Under the pieces are notes generated by a model. That model saw only the letters and a list, made by a program, of their open reading frames with translations, did not search any database and was not told the origin of the DNA. From assembly GCF_001426925.1 (NCBI RefSeq), contig NZ_LMFR01000026.1, forward strand, positions 30,903 through 94,902: a stretch of 64,000 nt of DNA. The letters run 5' to 3'. The stretch comes from Microbacterium sp. Root53 (GTDB lineage: Bacteria; Actinomycetota; Actinomycetes; Actinomycetales; Microbacteriaceae). Below, one piece after another: positions 8,926 through 21,455 of this stretch. Made by a program: the position numbers and the translations under genes. How positions within the stretch are numbered: the first letter of the stretch is position 1; every line of letters starts with the position of its first letter.

Positions 8926-9243
8926 ATGGCCGGCTCCGCGCTCGCGGCGGGCGCCGCCGGCGCCGCGGCCGTGCTGATGCTGGGACTCGCGGCGTCCGGT
9001 GCGGCCGCCGCCGAGAGCCAGCGGATCGCGGGCGTCGCCGACGCGAGCGCGCTCGCCGCGGCCGACGCGGCGAGCGGCGCCGTGCCGGGCGACCCGTGCG
9101 CCCGCGCGGCCGAGGTCGCCGGCGCGCAGGGCGCGACGATCACCGCATGCGCGGTCGACGGGCTCATCGCGACCGTCACGGCATCCGCCCGGTTCGCCGG
9201 GCTGCCGGTGCACGCGACCGCTCGAGCGGGCCCGCCGCCCTGA
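8926..9243 (+). CDS. TadG/Rv3654c-like secreted protein
   Basis: 105-residue protein with one N-terminal hydrophobic helix (about 5-27, Ala/Gly-rich), then AESQRIAGVADASALAAADAA, which resembles the region after the helix in TadG-type proteins, and two Cys in the C-terminal part. It corresponds to Rv3654c, the last gene of the actinobacterial tad cluster. The ATG at 8926 follows GGGGAGAGG. It ends the Tad operon; a putative promoter for the pantothenate operon lies in the 78-nt gap behind it. Confidence 0.75.
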   Translation: MAGSALAAGAAGAAAVLMLGLAASGAAAAESQRIAGVADASALAAADAASGAVPGDPCARAAEVAGAQGATITACAVDGLIATVTASARFAGLPVHATARAGPPP

Positions 9244-9321
9244 CCCCGGGGCCGCGATCCTGGACCCGGTGCGGTTGTGTGAGAATGGTCAAGCGGACCC
9301 TTTCCCCTCCGCGCATCCACG

Positions 9322-10070
<749 letters not shown>

Positions 10071-10074
<4 letters not shown>

Positions 10075-10922
10075 GGATCGTCCGCACCGTCGCCGAGGTC
10101 CGCGCCGCCGTCGGCGAGGCGCGCAGCCACGGCCACGTCGTCGGCCTCGTGCCCACCATGGGCGCCTTCCACGAGGGGCACCTGTCGCTCATCCGGCAGG
10201 CGCGGATCGAGAGCGACCTCGTGGTCGTGTCGATCTTCGTGAACCCGACGCAGTTCGGGCCGAGCGAGGACCTCGCCGCGTACCCGCGCGACGAGGCGCG
10301 CGACGTCGAGCTGGCCCGCGAGGCCGGCGCCGACATCGTGTTCGCGCCCTCGGTCGAGGAGATGTACCCGAGCGGGTTCGCGACGACCATCCACGTGTCG
10401 GGACTGACCGACGTGCTCTGCGGCGCGAGCCGCGGCCCGCACCACTTCGACGGCGTCGCGACGGTCGTGACGAAGCTCTTCGCCATCGTCACCCCGGATG
10501 TCGCGTTCTTCGGGCAGAAGGACGCGCAGCAGGTGCTGGTCGTGCGCCGCCTGGTGCGCGACCTCGACCTGCCGGTCCGCATCGTGGCCTGCCCGATCGT
10601 CCGCGAGCCGGACGGCCTGGCCATGAGCTCGCGCAACGTGTACCTCGACGCCGAGTCGCGCCGCCGGGCGACCGCCCTGAACCGCGCGCTCACCGCCGCC
10701 GAGCGGGCGTTCGCCGGGGGCGAGACGTCGGCCGCGGCCCTGCTGTCGGCCGCCCGCGACGAGCTCGCGGCCGAGGGCATCGAGCCCGAGTACCTGGAGC
10801 TGCGCTCCGCCGACGACCTGCGGCCGCTGGACCGCGTCGACGGCGCCGCGCTCCTCGCCGTGGCCGCGCGCGTGGGCGCGGCGCGGCTCATCGACAACCG
10901 GATCCTGGAGGCGAACCGCTGA
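10071..10922 (+). CDS. panC: pantothenate synthetase (pantoate-beta-alanine ligase)
   Basis: Joins pantoate and beta-alanine with ATP to give pantothenate, in the cytosol. 283 residues, standard length. Seen: [14 protein letters not shown] (HIGH-like nucleotide motif), [32 protein letters not shown], and the KMSKS-like loop AMSSRNVYL. The ATG start overlaps the upstream stop (ATGA), and its own stop overlaps the panD start by one base, so translation is coupled along the operon. Confidence 0.97.
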
Positions 10923-11311
10923 TGCGACGCACGCTGCTGAAGTCGAAGATCCACCGCGCGACGGTGACGGGGAGCGACCTGAACTACGTCGGGTCGATCA
11001 CGATCGACGCCGACCTGCTCGACGCCGCCGACATCCTCGAGCACGAGCAGGTGCACGTGGTGGACGTCGACAACGGCTCCCGGTTCGTCACCTACACGAT
11101 CGCCGGCGAGCGGGGCTCCGGGGCCGTGCAGGTGAACGGCGCGGCCGCGCGGCTCGTCCACCAGGGCGACACCGTGATCGTCATCTCCTACGCGGAGTAC
11201 GACGAGACCGAACTCGACGCCTACATCCCGACCGTGGTGCACGTCGACCGCGCCAACGGGGTCATCGGCGTCGACGCCGCGGTGGCCGAGCTGCGGGGCG
11301 TGCCGGCATGA
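10922..11311 (+). CDS. panD: aspartate 1-decarboxylase proenzyme
   Basis: Makes beta-alanine from aspartate using a pyruvoyl group formed by self-cleavage. 129 residues. The cleavage site is intact: LNYVGS with Gly24-Ser25, together with Lys9 and Tyr58-region residues typical of PanD. Start and stop overlap panC (1 nt) and panB (4 nt). Confidence 0.97.
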   Translation: MRRTLLKSKIHRATVTGSDLNYVGSITIDADLLDAADILEHEQVHVVDVDNGSRFVTYTIAGERGSGAVQVNGAAARLVHQGDTVIVISYAEYDETELDAYIPTVVHVDRANGVIGVDAAVAELRGVPA

Positions 11312-12168
11312 GCGACGCCCCGGACGCGGGGGCGCCCCGCCCGCGCGTGACCATCGAGAGGCTCGCCGAGCGCAAGGCGCGACGCGAGCCCATCGTGATG
11401 GTGACCGCGTACGACCACCCGAGCGCGCGCGCCGCGGACGCCGCCGGCGTCGACGTCGTGCTGGTCGGCGACTCGGCCGCCATGACGGTGCTCGGCTACG
11501 ACAGCACCGTGCCGATCACGGCGGACGAGATGATCATGCTCGCCGCCGCCGTCCGCCGCGGGCTCACGTCGCCCCTGATGGTCGCCGACCTGCCGTTCGG
11601 CTCGTACGAGGACTCGGACGAGCAGGCCGTCGCCACCGCCCGACGGTTCGCCGAGAGCACCGGATGCGACGCGGTCAAGATCGAGGGCGGCGGGGCGATC
11701 GTCGACCGGGCTCACGCGATCGTCGCCGCCGGCATCCCCGTGATGGGGCACGTCGGCCTCACGCCCCAGACCGCGGTGGACTTCCGCGCGCAGGGCCGCA
11801 CGGCGGAGGCCGCGCGCGACATCCGCGACGCGGCGCTCGCGCTGCAGGACGCGGGGTGCTTCGCGCTCGTGTTCGAGGCGATCCCGGGCGACGTCACCGA
11901 GGCGGTCATGCCCGGGCTCCGCATCCCCGTGATCGGGATCGGCGCCGGCCCCGGGACGGACGGGCAGGTGCTCGTCTTCCACGATCTGCTCGGCATCTCG
12001 GAGGGCCGCCCTGCGCGGTTCGTGAAGCGCTACGCCGACCTGCGCGCCGACATGGTCGCCGGCGTCGCGGCCTACGCCGACGACGTCCGGTCGCGCCGCT
12101 ATCCGGCGCCCGAGCACGGCTATGCGATGGCCGCGGGCGAGGCTGAGCGGCTCCGCGAGCTCCTCTGA
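11308..12168 (+). CDS. panB: 3-methyl-2-oxobutanoate hydroxymethyltransferase
   Basis: First committed step of pantothenate synthesis: transfers a hydroxymethyl group from methylene-THF to alpha-ketoisovalerate. 286 residues. Motifs: [32 protein letters not shown] (metal-binding Asp), [19 protein letters not shown] (catalytic Glu) and [17 protein letters not shown]. It is the last gene of the operon, overlapping panD by 4 nt. A hairpin overlaps its stop. Confidence 0.97.
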   Translation: MSDAPDAGAPRPRVTIERLAERKARREPIVMVTAYDHPSARAADAAGVDVVLVGDSAAMTVLGYDSTVPITADEMIMLAAAVRRGLTSPLMVADLPFGSYEDSDEQAVATARRFAESTGCDAVKIEGGGAIVDRAHAIVAAGIPVMGHVGLTPQTAVDFRAQGRTAEAARDIRDAALALQDAGCFALVFEAIPGDVTEAVMPGLRIPVIGIGAGPGTDGQVLVFHDLLGISEGRPARFVKRYADLRADMVAGVAAYADDVRSRRYPAPEHGYAMAAGEAERLRELL

Positions 12169-12189
12169 TCCGGGGCACCGGCCCCGATC
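12167..12189 (+). terminator. possible terminator of the pan operon
   Basis: Hairpin CGGGGC-ACCG-GCCCCG with GAT/ATC outer pairs, starting in the panB stop codon. No T-tract; weak call. Confidence 0.4.
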
Positions 12190-12276
12190 CCGCCGTCCGC
12201 ACACGGACCGCCGCGGCGCCGCATCCGCCGCCTCATGGGCGGATCCCCCTGAGTCGGCGCTCAGGCGCGCTGTATG

Positions 12277-12282
12277 TATTGT
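12277..12282 (+). promoter_or_regulatory. -10 box for topA
   Basis: TATTGT in a locally AT-rich stretch (TGTATGTATTGTGTG), about 23 nt before the TTG start, leaving room for the GAAAGGA ribosome site. Confidence 0.45.
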
Positions 12283-12305
12283 GTGCAACGACGAAAGGAC
12301 ACCCG

Positions 12306-15148
<2,843 letters not shown>

Positions 15149-15152
<4 letters not shown>

Positions 15153-15790
15153 CCGAGTCCGCCGGGCTCTGGATCACGTTCGAGGGCGGCGACGGCTCCG
15201 GGAAGACCACGCAGGCTCGTCTGCTGCAGGAGTGGATCGAGAGCACGGGCCGTACGGTCGTGCGCACGCGCGAGCCGGGCGGCACCGACGTCGGGCGCAC
15301 GCTGCGCGAGCTCGTGCTGCACCACCGGGCCGCCGACGGCACGAGCGACATCGGCCCGCGCGCCGAGGCGCTGCTGTTCGCCGCGGACCGCGCGCACCAC
15401 GTGGCGTCGCTGGTGAAGCCGGCGCTCGAGCGCGGCGAGGTCGTGATCCAGGATCGCTACCTCGACTCGTCCGTCGCGTACCAGGGCGCGGGCCGCGTGC
15501 TCGACCCCGCCGAGGTGCGCGACCTGTCGCTGTGGGCGACCGACGGCGCGCTCCCGGACGTGACCGTGCTGCTCGACCTGGATCCGGCGGCCGCGCGCGC
15601 CCGGCTCGACGCCGACGACAAGCCCTTCGACCGGCTCGAGGCCGAGAAGGCGGAGTTCCACACGCGCGTGCGCGAGGCCTTCCTCGCGCTCGCCGCCGCC
15701 GAGCCCGACCGCTTCCTGGTGCTCGACGCCTCCCGCCCGATCACCGACCTCGCCGCCGACATCCGCGCCCGCGTCACCCCGCTGCTCTGA
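15149..15790 (+). CDS. tmk: thymidylate kinase
   Basis: Phosphorylates dTMP to dTDP. 213 residues. P-loop FEGGDGSGKTTQ, DR(Y/H) motif VIQDRYLDSSVAYQG, TREPGGT dTMP-binding loop, and a lid region around DKPFDRLEAEKAEFH. The GTG start overlaps the topA stop (GTGA), so the two are coupled. Confidence 0.96.
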
Positions 15791-15830
15791 CCCCTGTGCA
15801 CCGCCGCTCGACGGCGCCGTCGGCATGTCT

Positions 15831-15920
15831 GTCGTGCGAGCGAAGCGAGCGTGCCGCGGAGCGGCCAATCGCAGCGCGAAGCGCTGCCGAACGGAGCGAA
15901 GCGACGTTCCTCGCTCGCAA
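15831..15920 (+). repeat. 90-bp dispersed repeat, copy A
   Basis: Near-identical (about 95% by eye, first 47 nt identical) to the inverted copy at 26882-26971. Built on GAGCGAAGC-type short repeats. It lies in the tmk-holB gap, which otherwise holds only the holB promoter. No coding signal. Confidence 0.85.
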
Positions 15921-15984
15921 GGGTGCCGCTTGCGGCCCCGCAGCGTGCGAGACGCTTCTAGAAGAGAACGTCCCATGCCGCCGT

Positions 15985-15990
15985 TAGGCT
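15985..15990 (+). promoter_or_regulatory. -10 box of leaderless holB
   Basis: TAGGCT, 7 nt before the ATG at 15998. Confidence 0.45.
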
Positions 15991-15997
15991 GGAGCGC

Positions 15998-17152
15998 ATG
16001 ACCACCGTGGCCGCGCCCTCCCTGCCGTGGGGCGAGGTGTGGGGGCAGGACGAGGCCGTCGAGACCCTCCGCGCCGCGGCCGCCGATCCCGGTGCGCTCG
16101 CGCACGCGTGGCTCATCACCGGCCCTCCCGGTTCGGGACGCGCGCCCCTCGCGCGCGCGTTCGCCGCGGCCCTGATCGCGGGGCCCGACGACGAGCACGG
16201 CATGCGCCAGGTGCTCGCGGGCACCCATCCGGATCTCACCGCGCTGCGCACGGAGGGCGTGATCATCCGGATCGAGGATGCGCGCGCCATGGCCGCCCGC
16301 TCCTACCTCGCCCCGTCCGCGGGGCGCTATCGCGTGATGCTGATGGAGGACGCCGACCGGATGACCGAGCGCACGTCGAACGTGCTGCTCAAGGCGCTCG
16401 AGGAGCCACCCGCCGACACGGTCTGGATCCTGTGCGCGCCGAGCGACGCCGACCTGCTGCCGACCATCCGCTCGCGGGTGCGCGTGCTGCGGCTGCGCGA
16501 GCCGGAGGTCGAGCAGGTCGCGGCGCTCATCACGGCCCGCACGGGAGCCGACCCGGCCGTTGCCGAGCAGGCGGCCCGGCACGCGCAGCGCCACATCGGC
16601 ATGGCCCAGCGGCTCGCGACCGACGAGGCGTCGCGCCGCCGCCGCGACGAGACCCTGCGGGCCGTCCTGCGCGTGCGCGGCATCGCCGACGTGGTCGAGG
16701 TCGCGGGGCAGATCGTGCAGGCGGCCACGGACGACGTCAAGGCCCTCACCGCCGAGCGGGACGAGTCCGAGCGGGCGTCGCTGCTGCGCACGGTCGGGAT
16801 CCCGGACGGGTCGAAGATCCCGCCCGCGGTCCGAGCCCAGCTGTCGGCCCTTGAGGACGAGCAGAAGCGCCGCGCCACCCGCAGCCTGCGCGACGGCCTC
16901 GACCGGGTGCTGACCGACCTGCAGTCGCTCTACCGCGACGTGGTCATGCTCCAGTTCCGGCGCGACGAGGGCATCATCAACCTCGAGCTCGTCGACGACC
17001 TGCGCGCGCTGGCCGCCGCGTGGTCGGCCGAGCGCACCCTGACCGTCCTCGATCACATCGCCGAGACGCGCGAGGCGCTCGAGCAGAACGTGCAGCCCAC
17101 GCTCGCGCTCGAGTCGCTCCTCGTGACGGTCGTCAGCGGAAGGAAGCCGTGA
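15998..17152 (+). CDS. holB: DNA polymerase III subunit delta'
   Basis: Clamp-loader subunit of the replicative polymerase. 384 residues with AAA+ fold: degenerate Walker A GPPGSGRAPLARAF (Arg in place of the Lys, as expected for the non-ATP-binding delta'), MLMEDADRMTERTSNVLLKALEEPP (Walker B region and the SRC-neighbour helix), and IRSRVRVLRLR. The C-terminal domain is about 200-384. The usual zinc-binding Cys cluster is absent, as in other actinobacterial delta'. The next gene overlaps its stop by 4 nt. Confidence 0.93.
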   Translation: MTTVAAPSLPWGEVWGQDEAVETLRAAAADPGALAHAWLITGPPGSGRAPLARAFAAALIAGPDDEHGMRQVLAGTHPDLTALRTEGVIIRIEDARAMAARSYLAPSAGRYRVMLMEDADRMTERTSNVLLKALEEPPADTVWILCAPSDADLLPTIRSRVRVLRLREPEVEQVAALITARTGADPAVAEQAARHAQRHIGMAQRLATDEASRRRRDETLRAVLRVRGIADVVEVAGQIVQAATDDVKALTAERDESERASLLRTVGIPDGSKIPPAVRAQLSALEDEQKRRATRSLRDGLDRVLTDLQSLYRDVVMLQFRRDEGIINLELVDDLRALAAAWSAERTLTVLDHIAETREALEQNVQPTLALESLLVTVVSGRKP

Positions 17153-18711
17153 CGCGCTCACCCCGGGGCCCTCGCGCCATCCGTCGTCCCCTGTCCGCGC
17201 TCGCGCTGCTCGTCGCAGGCGCCCTCACGCTCTCGGGGTGCCTGTACTCCCAGATCCCGCGCGAGGCCGGCGGTCCGTGCGTCGCCGAGCCCGAGGTCGG
17301 GGCGGACGTCGCGGCCGACCTGCGCCCGTTCTACGAGCAGCAGATCGACTGGACCGACTGCGGCGCGGGCTTCGAGAAGGCCACGGTCACCGCGCCCCTG
17401 GACTGGTCGGATCCCGAGGCGGGCGAGATCGAGCTGGCGATCGTGCGCCAGCCGGCGACCGGCGGCGAGCCGCTCGGATCGCTGCTGGTGAACCCGGGAG
17501 GCCCGGGCCGCGGCGGGGTCGACTTCATCGCCGAGACCATCGACTTCGCCGTGAGCGAGGAGCTCCAGGAGAACTACGACATCATCGGCTTCGACCCGCG
17601 CGGGGTGGGCGGATCGACCGCCGTGCGCTGCCTCGACGCGCCCGCGATGGACGAGTTCCTCTACTCCGTGCCCGAGAACAGGCGGGACACCCCGGAATGG
17701 GAGCGCGAGCTCGAGGAGCGCAACACGCGCTTCGCCGAGGCCTGCGAGGCGAACAGCGGCGGCGTGCTGGAGTTCATCACGACGGAGCAGTCGGCGCGCG
17801 ACATGGACCTGCTGCGCGGCGTGCTGGGCGACGAGAAGCTCACGTACCTCGGCTACTCGTACGGGACGTTCCTCGGGGCCACCTACGCCAAGCTCTTCCC
17901 GGACCGCGTCGGCCGGCTCGTGCTCGACGGCGCGATCGACCCCTCGGTATCGGGAACGGATGTCGGCACGACGCAGGCTCTCGGCTTCGAGCGGGCGCTG
18001 CGCACGTACATGGGCTCGTGTCTCGCGGCCGAGGGATGCCCGTTCGACGGCACAGTCGACCAGGCGATGGCCGATCTCGCGGCCCTGCTGGCCGCCGTGG
18101 ACCGCGCGCCCATCCCGGCCGCCGACGGGCGTGAGCTCGGCGCCGACACGCTGATGACGACGATCATCGCCGCGCTGTACGCGGAGGTGAACTGGCCGTA
18201 TCTGACCGAGGCGCTGACGGGCGTGCTGCAGGGCGACCCGGCCACCGCGTTCATGCTGGCCGACTTCTACAACGGCCGCGAGAACGGGCAGTACGCCGAC
18301 AACTCGACCGAGGCGTTCCACGCGTACAACTGCATGGACTACCCGCTGGACGAGACGCAGGAGGAGCTGGACGCGGCCGACGCCCTGATCGCCCGCGAGG
18401 CCCCCACCATCGCGCCGTACTGGTCGGGACCCGGCCTGTGCGAGGTGTGGCCGTTCGAGCCGACGGGCGTGCGCGAGCCGATCGCGGCGGAGGGGGCCCC
18501 GCCCATCGTCGTGATCGGGACCACGGGCGACCCGGCCACACCGTACGAGTGGGCCGTGTCGCTCGCGGACCAGCTCTCGAGCGGCGTGATGATGACGTTC
18601 GAGGGCGAGGGCCACACCGCCTACAACGGCCAGAGCGAGTGCATCGACCGGGCCGTCGACGCGTTCTTCGTCGACGGCACCGTCCCGCAGGACGGGCTCA
18701 CCTGCCGCTGA
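17149..18711 (+). CDS. secreted alpha/beta-hydrolase, tripeptidyl aminopeptidase type (lipoprotein)
   Basis: 520-residue exported serine hydrolase. Lipoprotein signal ends LTLSGC (lipid-modified Cys31). The alpha/beta-hydrolase core has NPGGPGRGGVD (oxyanion region), nucleophile GYSYGT (S237), Asp461 in GTTGDPATP and His489 in GEGHTAY. The C-terminal TAP-like domain is typical of Streptomyces tripeptidyl aminopeptidases and SlpD/E-like enzymes. Four to six Cys in the exported part suggest disulphides. The GTG start overlaps holB (GTGA). The true substrate (peptide or ester) is unknown. Confidence 0.88.
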   Translation: MTRSPRGPRAIRRPLSALALLVAGALTLSGCLYSQIPREAGGPCVAEPEVGADVAADLRPFYEQQIDWTDCGAGFEKATVTAPLDWSDPEAGEIELAIVRQPATGGEPLGSLLVNPGGPGRGGVDFIAETIDFAVSEELQENYDIIGFDPRGVGGSTAVRCLDAPAMDEFLYSVPENRRDTPEWERELEERNTRFAEACEANSGGVLEFITTEQSARDMDLLRGVLGDEKLTYLGYSYGTFLGATYAKLFPDRVGRLVLDGAIDPSVSGTDVGTTQALGFERALRTYMGSCLAAEGCPFDGTVDQAMADLAALLAAVDRAPIPAADGRELGADTLMTTIIAALYAEVNWPYLTEALTGVLQGDPATAFMLADFYNGRENGQYADNSTEAFHAYNCMDYPLDETQEELDAADALIAREAPTIAPYWSGPGLCEVWPFEPTGVREPIAAEGAPPIVVIGTTGDPATPYEWAVSLADQLSSGVMMTFEGEGHTAYNGQSECIDRAVDAFFVDGTVPQDGLTCR

Positions 18712-18766
18712 ACCAGCCGACGCTCCCGGGCGCCCGCCGCGGTTCGGAGCACGGTCCCGGATCGGG

Positions 18767-18772
18767 TATGAT
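18767..18772 (+). promoter_or_regulatory. -10 box for tRNA-Thr(CGU)
   Basis: TATGAT about 30 nt before the tRNA 5' end; a weak TTCGGA lies near the -35 position. Confidence 0.5.
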
Positions 18773-18801
18773 GGTTCATCGTGCCGCGTGAGCGCGCACA
18801 C

Positions 18802-18874
18802 GCCGCCTTAGCTCAGTCGGCAGAGCGATTCACTCGTAATGAATAGGTCGTCGGTTCGATTCCGACAGGCGGCT
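18802..18874 (+). tRNA. tRNA-Thr, anticodon CGT
   Basis: Full cloverleaf: acceptor GCCGCCT/AGGCGGC, D-arm GCTC...GAGC, anticodon stem ATTCA/TGAAT with loop CTCGTAA, T-arm GTCGG-TTCGATT-CCGAC, discriminator T. The 3' CCA is not encoded. Followed by a strong terminator. Confidence 0.95.
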
Positions 18875-18880
18875 CGACAA

Positions 18881-18916
18881 GGCCCCCGGACTCCACTCCG
18901 GGGGCCTTCTCGTTTT
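18881..18916 (+). terminator. terminator after tRNA-Thr
   Basis: 10-bp perfect stem GGCCCCCGGA/TCCGGGGGCC (18881-18890, 18897-18906) with a 6-nt loop, then TTCTCGTTTT. Confidence 0.85.
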
Positions 18917-19013
18917 CCCGGCCCCGGAGGCCCGGGCCTGGATGGCCGCATCTCGGCGGCGGATGTCCGTCGCGCGCCTCGCGGGTCGCGTCGCGAGCGG
19001 ATGGGATGGTCGC

Positions 19014-19454
19014 ATGACCGAATCCGCCACCGTCGCACAGCACGGCGTCAACACCGCCTCGGCGGTCGAGCACTTCGCGCGCAGGCTCCGCCACGAGACC
19101 GACCCCTCCGACGTCGCCGCCGCCCGCGCGGCGGGGGAGCCCCTCACGATCGTCGACGTGCGATCCCAGGCCTCGTTCGACCAGGGCCACGTGCCCGGGG
19201 CGATCCACATGCCGGCCCGAGAGATCCCGCAGCGCCACACCGAGCTCGCGGGCCTTCCGAACCTCGTCGTCTACTGCTGGGGCCCCGCGTGCAACGGCGC
19301 CACCAAGGCTGCTCTCGAGCTGAGCCGGCTCGGCTACGTCGTCAAGGAGATGATCGGCGGCTTCGAGTACTGGGCGCGCGAGGGTCTCGCGGTGCAGACC
19401 GCCGACGGCCGCACGCGCCGGCCGATCGACCCGCTCACCGCGCCGGTGGGCTGA
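19014..19454 (+). CDS. rhodanese-like domain protein
   Basis: Single rhodanese domain, 146 residues, cytosolic. The domain begins at LTIVDVRSQASFDQGHVPGAIHMPAREI and holds an active-site loop YCWGPACNGATKAA with two Cys, the first aligned with the catalytic Cys. The loop CWGPACNG is the form seen in proteins of unknown sulphur acceptor. A start at 19014 is chosen because the preceding in-frame residues are low-complexity. Its 3' end overlaps the convergent DUF4230 gene by 20 nt. Confidence 0.85.
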   Translation: MTESATVAQHGVNTASAVEHFARRLRHETDPSDVAAARAAGEPLTIVDVRSQASFDQGHVPGAIHMPAREIPQRHTELAGLPNLVVYCWGPACNGATKAALELSRLGYVVKEMIGGFEYWAREGLAVQTADGRTRRPIDPLTAPVG

Positions 19455-20154
19455 CCGGACCGAACTCGACCGTGACGCGCGCGTAGCCGAGCGACGCGAG
19501 CAGCGTCTCCAGCGTCCGCGCCGTGTTCTCCTTCGCGCGCCCGGCCAGGTCCGACTCCGCCGCGGCGGCGGCGATCTCGTCCCGGCCCTTCGCGAGCGCC
19601 TCCTGCCGCGCGTCGGTGTCGGGTGCGAGCAGATCGCCCACCCGGTCGATGAGCCCCCGCTCGTGCGAGAGCACGTGGCTCGCATCCAGATCGATGCTCG
19701 GCTCGGTGAGCTCCGGCTCGGGCACCGTGACGGTCACGGCGTCGCCGTCGGGCGAGATCCGGATGGCGCGGGCGTCGAGCGTCTCGAAGTCCACGAAGGC
19801 CTCGACGGTGCCGTGCGCGACCAGGCTGAGGCGCTCGCCGGCGAGCCACGCCGGCAGGTGCTCGACATCCGACTCCAGATCCACCAGCACCTCGTACTCG
19901 GCCTCGGCGGCCACGAAGCGCGCGAGGTCGCGCAGCGACGTGAGGACGGGCTCGGTCGACCGTTCCAGCTCGCTGCGGGAGAAGGGGTTCAGGTCATCCA
20001 GCAGGGCGCCGAGGAACGCGTCGCGCACACCCTCGCGCATCCCGCCGACGACGCCGGCGACCATCCCCACGACGAGGACCAGCGCGAGCACGAAGCCGAT
20101 GGCGCCGGCCAGCCACGCGGGCATCCGGCGTCGGGGGCGCGTCGCGTCGGCCAT
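19435..20154 (-). CDS. DUF4230 family single-pass membrane protein
   Basis: 239 residues: basic N-terminus, one membrane helix (about 14-37, LAGAIGFVLALVLVVGMVAGVVGG), then an extracytoplasmic DUF4230 domain with alternating beta strands (VTVTVPEPELTEPSIDLDASHVL) and a C-terminal helical region. Function of the family is unknown. A TAGGCT box lies 6 nt before the ATG, indicating a leaderless transcript. Confidence 0.75.
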   Translation of the reverse strand: MADATRPRRRMPAWLAGAIGFVLALVLVVGMVAGVVGGMREGVRDAFLGALLDDLNPFSRSELERSTEPVLTSLRDLARFVAAEAEYEVLVDLESDVEHLPAWLAGERLSLVAHGTVEAFVDFETLDARAIRISPDGDAVTVTVPEPELTEPSIDLDASHVLSHERGLIDRVGDLLAPDTDARQEALAKGRDEIAAAAAESDLAGRAKENTARTLETLLASLGYARVTVEFGPVSPPAR

Positions 20155-20160
20155 GCCGGA

Positions 20161-20166
20161 AGCCTA
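20161..20166 (-). promoter_or_regulatory. -10 box of leaderless DUF4230 gene
   Basis: TAGGCT (minus strand), 6 nt before the ATG at 20154. Confidence 0.5.
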
Positions 20167-20307
20167 GTCACGGCGGCGCCTCCTCGGGACGCCGGTCGCG
20201 CCGCGCGACATCCTGACGCAGCGGGAGCCCGGCACCTGAGAGACTGGTCCGGTGAGTGCGACGGCGACGGCAGGGGTCCGAGGCGACCGCCGCATGCCGC
20301 GCACGGC

Positions 20308-20724
20308 ATGAACGGCGCGGGCGCGGCGTTCGCCGCGATCACGGAGATACTGACGTGGGCCGGCCTCGGCGCGGCGGCGGTGTTCGGCGCCGCGGCGCTG
20401 ATCGTCAAGCTCGCGGACGGGACGTGGCTCCCCGTGCGGGCGGTCATCATCGGCGACCCGGATGCCGCGGATCCCTCAGCGCGCGAGGTCGTCCGCTGGT
20501 TCGGGGAGGACGGCGTCCACGAGGCGCCCCTGACCGCCGAGCTGCGCGCGGCGGCCGAGGGCGACGAGGTGATGCTGCATCACCGCGTGGGCAGCCGGGA
20601 CGACGTGAGGCTCGATGCGCACTCGCCGTGGCCGCGCCTGCTGGGCGGGGTAGCGCTCGCGAGCGGCGGCGTGGGCCTGCTCGCCCTGGTCGCGCAGATC
20701 GCGGCGATGTTCGCCGCCGGGTGA
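20308..20724 (+). CDS. hypothetical two-helix membrane protein
   Basis: 138 residues. Hydrophobic helices at about 10-33 and 113-136 flank a charged central domain (about 40-110) containing VIIGDPDAADPSAREVVRWFGEDGVHEAPL. Not recognised as a named family. The ATG at 20308 has no clear ribosome site, so the start is uncertain; frame and codon usage are consistent with a real gene. It abuts the next convergent gene with no gap. Confidence 0.55.
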   Translation: MNGAGAAFAAITEILTWAGLGAAAVFGAAALIVKLADGTWLPVRAVIIGDPDAADPSAREVVRWFGEDGVHEAPLTAELRAAAEGDEVMLHHRVGSRDDVRLDAHSPWPRLLGGVALASGGVGLLALVAQIAAMFAAG

Positions 20725-21348
20725 TCACGCCTCCGCGGGGCCCACGGGCTGCCGCAGGATCGTGCGGCGCCGCTCGGGCGGCACCCGGCGGAAGTCGCTC
20801 AGGTAGATCTCGTGATGGCGGCCCGTCATGCGCAGCCCGAGGCCGGGGATCACGTCGTCGTGCATGCGCGCCAGCACGGGTCCCTCGTCGTCGAACGAGC
20901 CGACGTGCAGCGTCTGCACGCAGCGGCCCTCGGCGAGCGTCTCCAGCCGGACGTCCGCCAGGCGCGCAGGCGCCGTCGTCTCTGCCACGGTCGCGACTGC
21001 GGCGTCGAGCATCGCCGGGTCGATCCAGTCGGGCGTCATGATCATGAGGGTCCAGCTCCAGCGCGACTTGTCCCGCTCGCTGGTGAACGCCGTCATGTCC
21101 TCGGCCCACCACGTGCCCTCGAGCGGCATCACGACGTGGTCCCGGCCGAGGTCGCGGCTCGCGAACTTGAGCCTATAGGCCACGGGGTACAGGGCCTCGA
21201 CCGCCGCGGCGAAGTCCGGCGACGAGTTCGGATCGCCGTGCCCGTCGACCATCAGGTACTGCAGCGGCGGCACGTCGACAACCCGGAAGTCGCCCCGCCG
21301 GGCGCGGTAGGCGTCAAGGGTCCGCTTGAAGTCGATCTTCTCGCTCAT
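20725..21348 (-). CDS. GyrI-like small-molecule-binding protein
   Basis: 207 residues from the ATG at 21348 (MSEKIDFKRTLDAYRARRG), which has GGGAG 8 nt upstream; an ATG at 21381 would add 11 residues. A stand-alone GyrI-like/SRPBCC-type effector-binding domain of the longer actinobacterial kind, with LQYLMVDGHGDPN, EALYPVAYRLKF, PLEGTWW and the C-terminal HHEIYLSDFRRVPPERRRTILRQPV. There is no DNA-binding domain. The family often senses or sequesters small hydrophobic ligands; some members are cyclopropanoid hydrolases. The ligand here is unknown. Confidence 0.8.
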   Translation of the reverse strand: MSEKIDFKRTLDAYRARRGDFRVVDVPPLQYLMVDGHGDPNSSPDFAAAVEALYPVAYRLKFASRDLGRDHVVMPLEGTWWAEDMTAFTSERDKSRWSWTLMIMTPDWIDPAMLDAAVATVAETTAPARLADVRLETLAEGRCVQTLHVGSFDDEGPVLARMHDDVIPGLGLRMTGRHHEIYLSDFRRVPPERRRTILRQPVGPAEA

Positions 21349-21443
21349 CCACTCGCTCCCAGGGACCGGGACATCCGTCATCCGACGCCCTCATTCTGCC
21401 CGCCGACCGCCCACGCCGCCTCCCCGCCCGCCGGGGTGCGGCG

Positions 21444-21449
21444 TACGCT
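21444..21449 (+). promoter_or_regulatory. -10 box of leaderless nicotinamidase gene
   Basis: TACGCT, 6 nt before the ATG at 21456. Confidence 0.5.
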
Positions 21450-21455
21450 CGAGAT

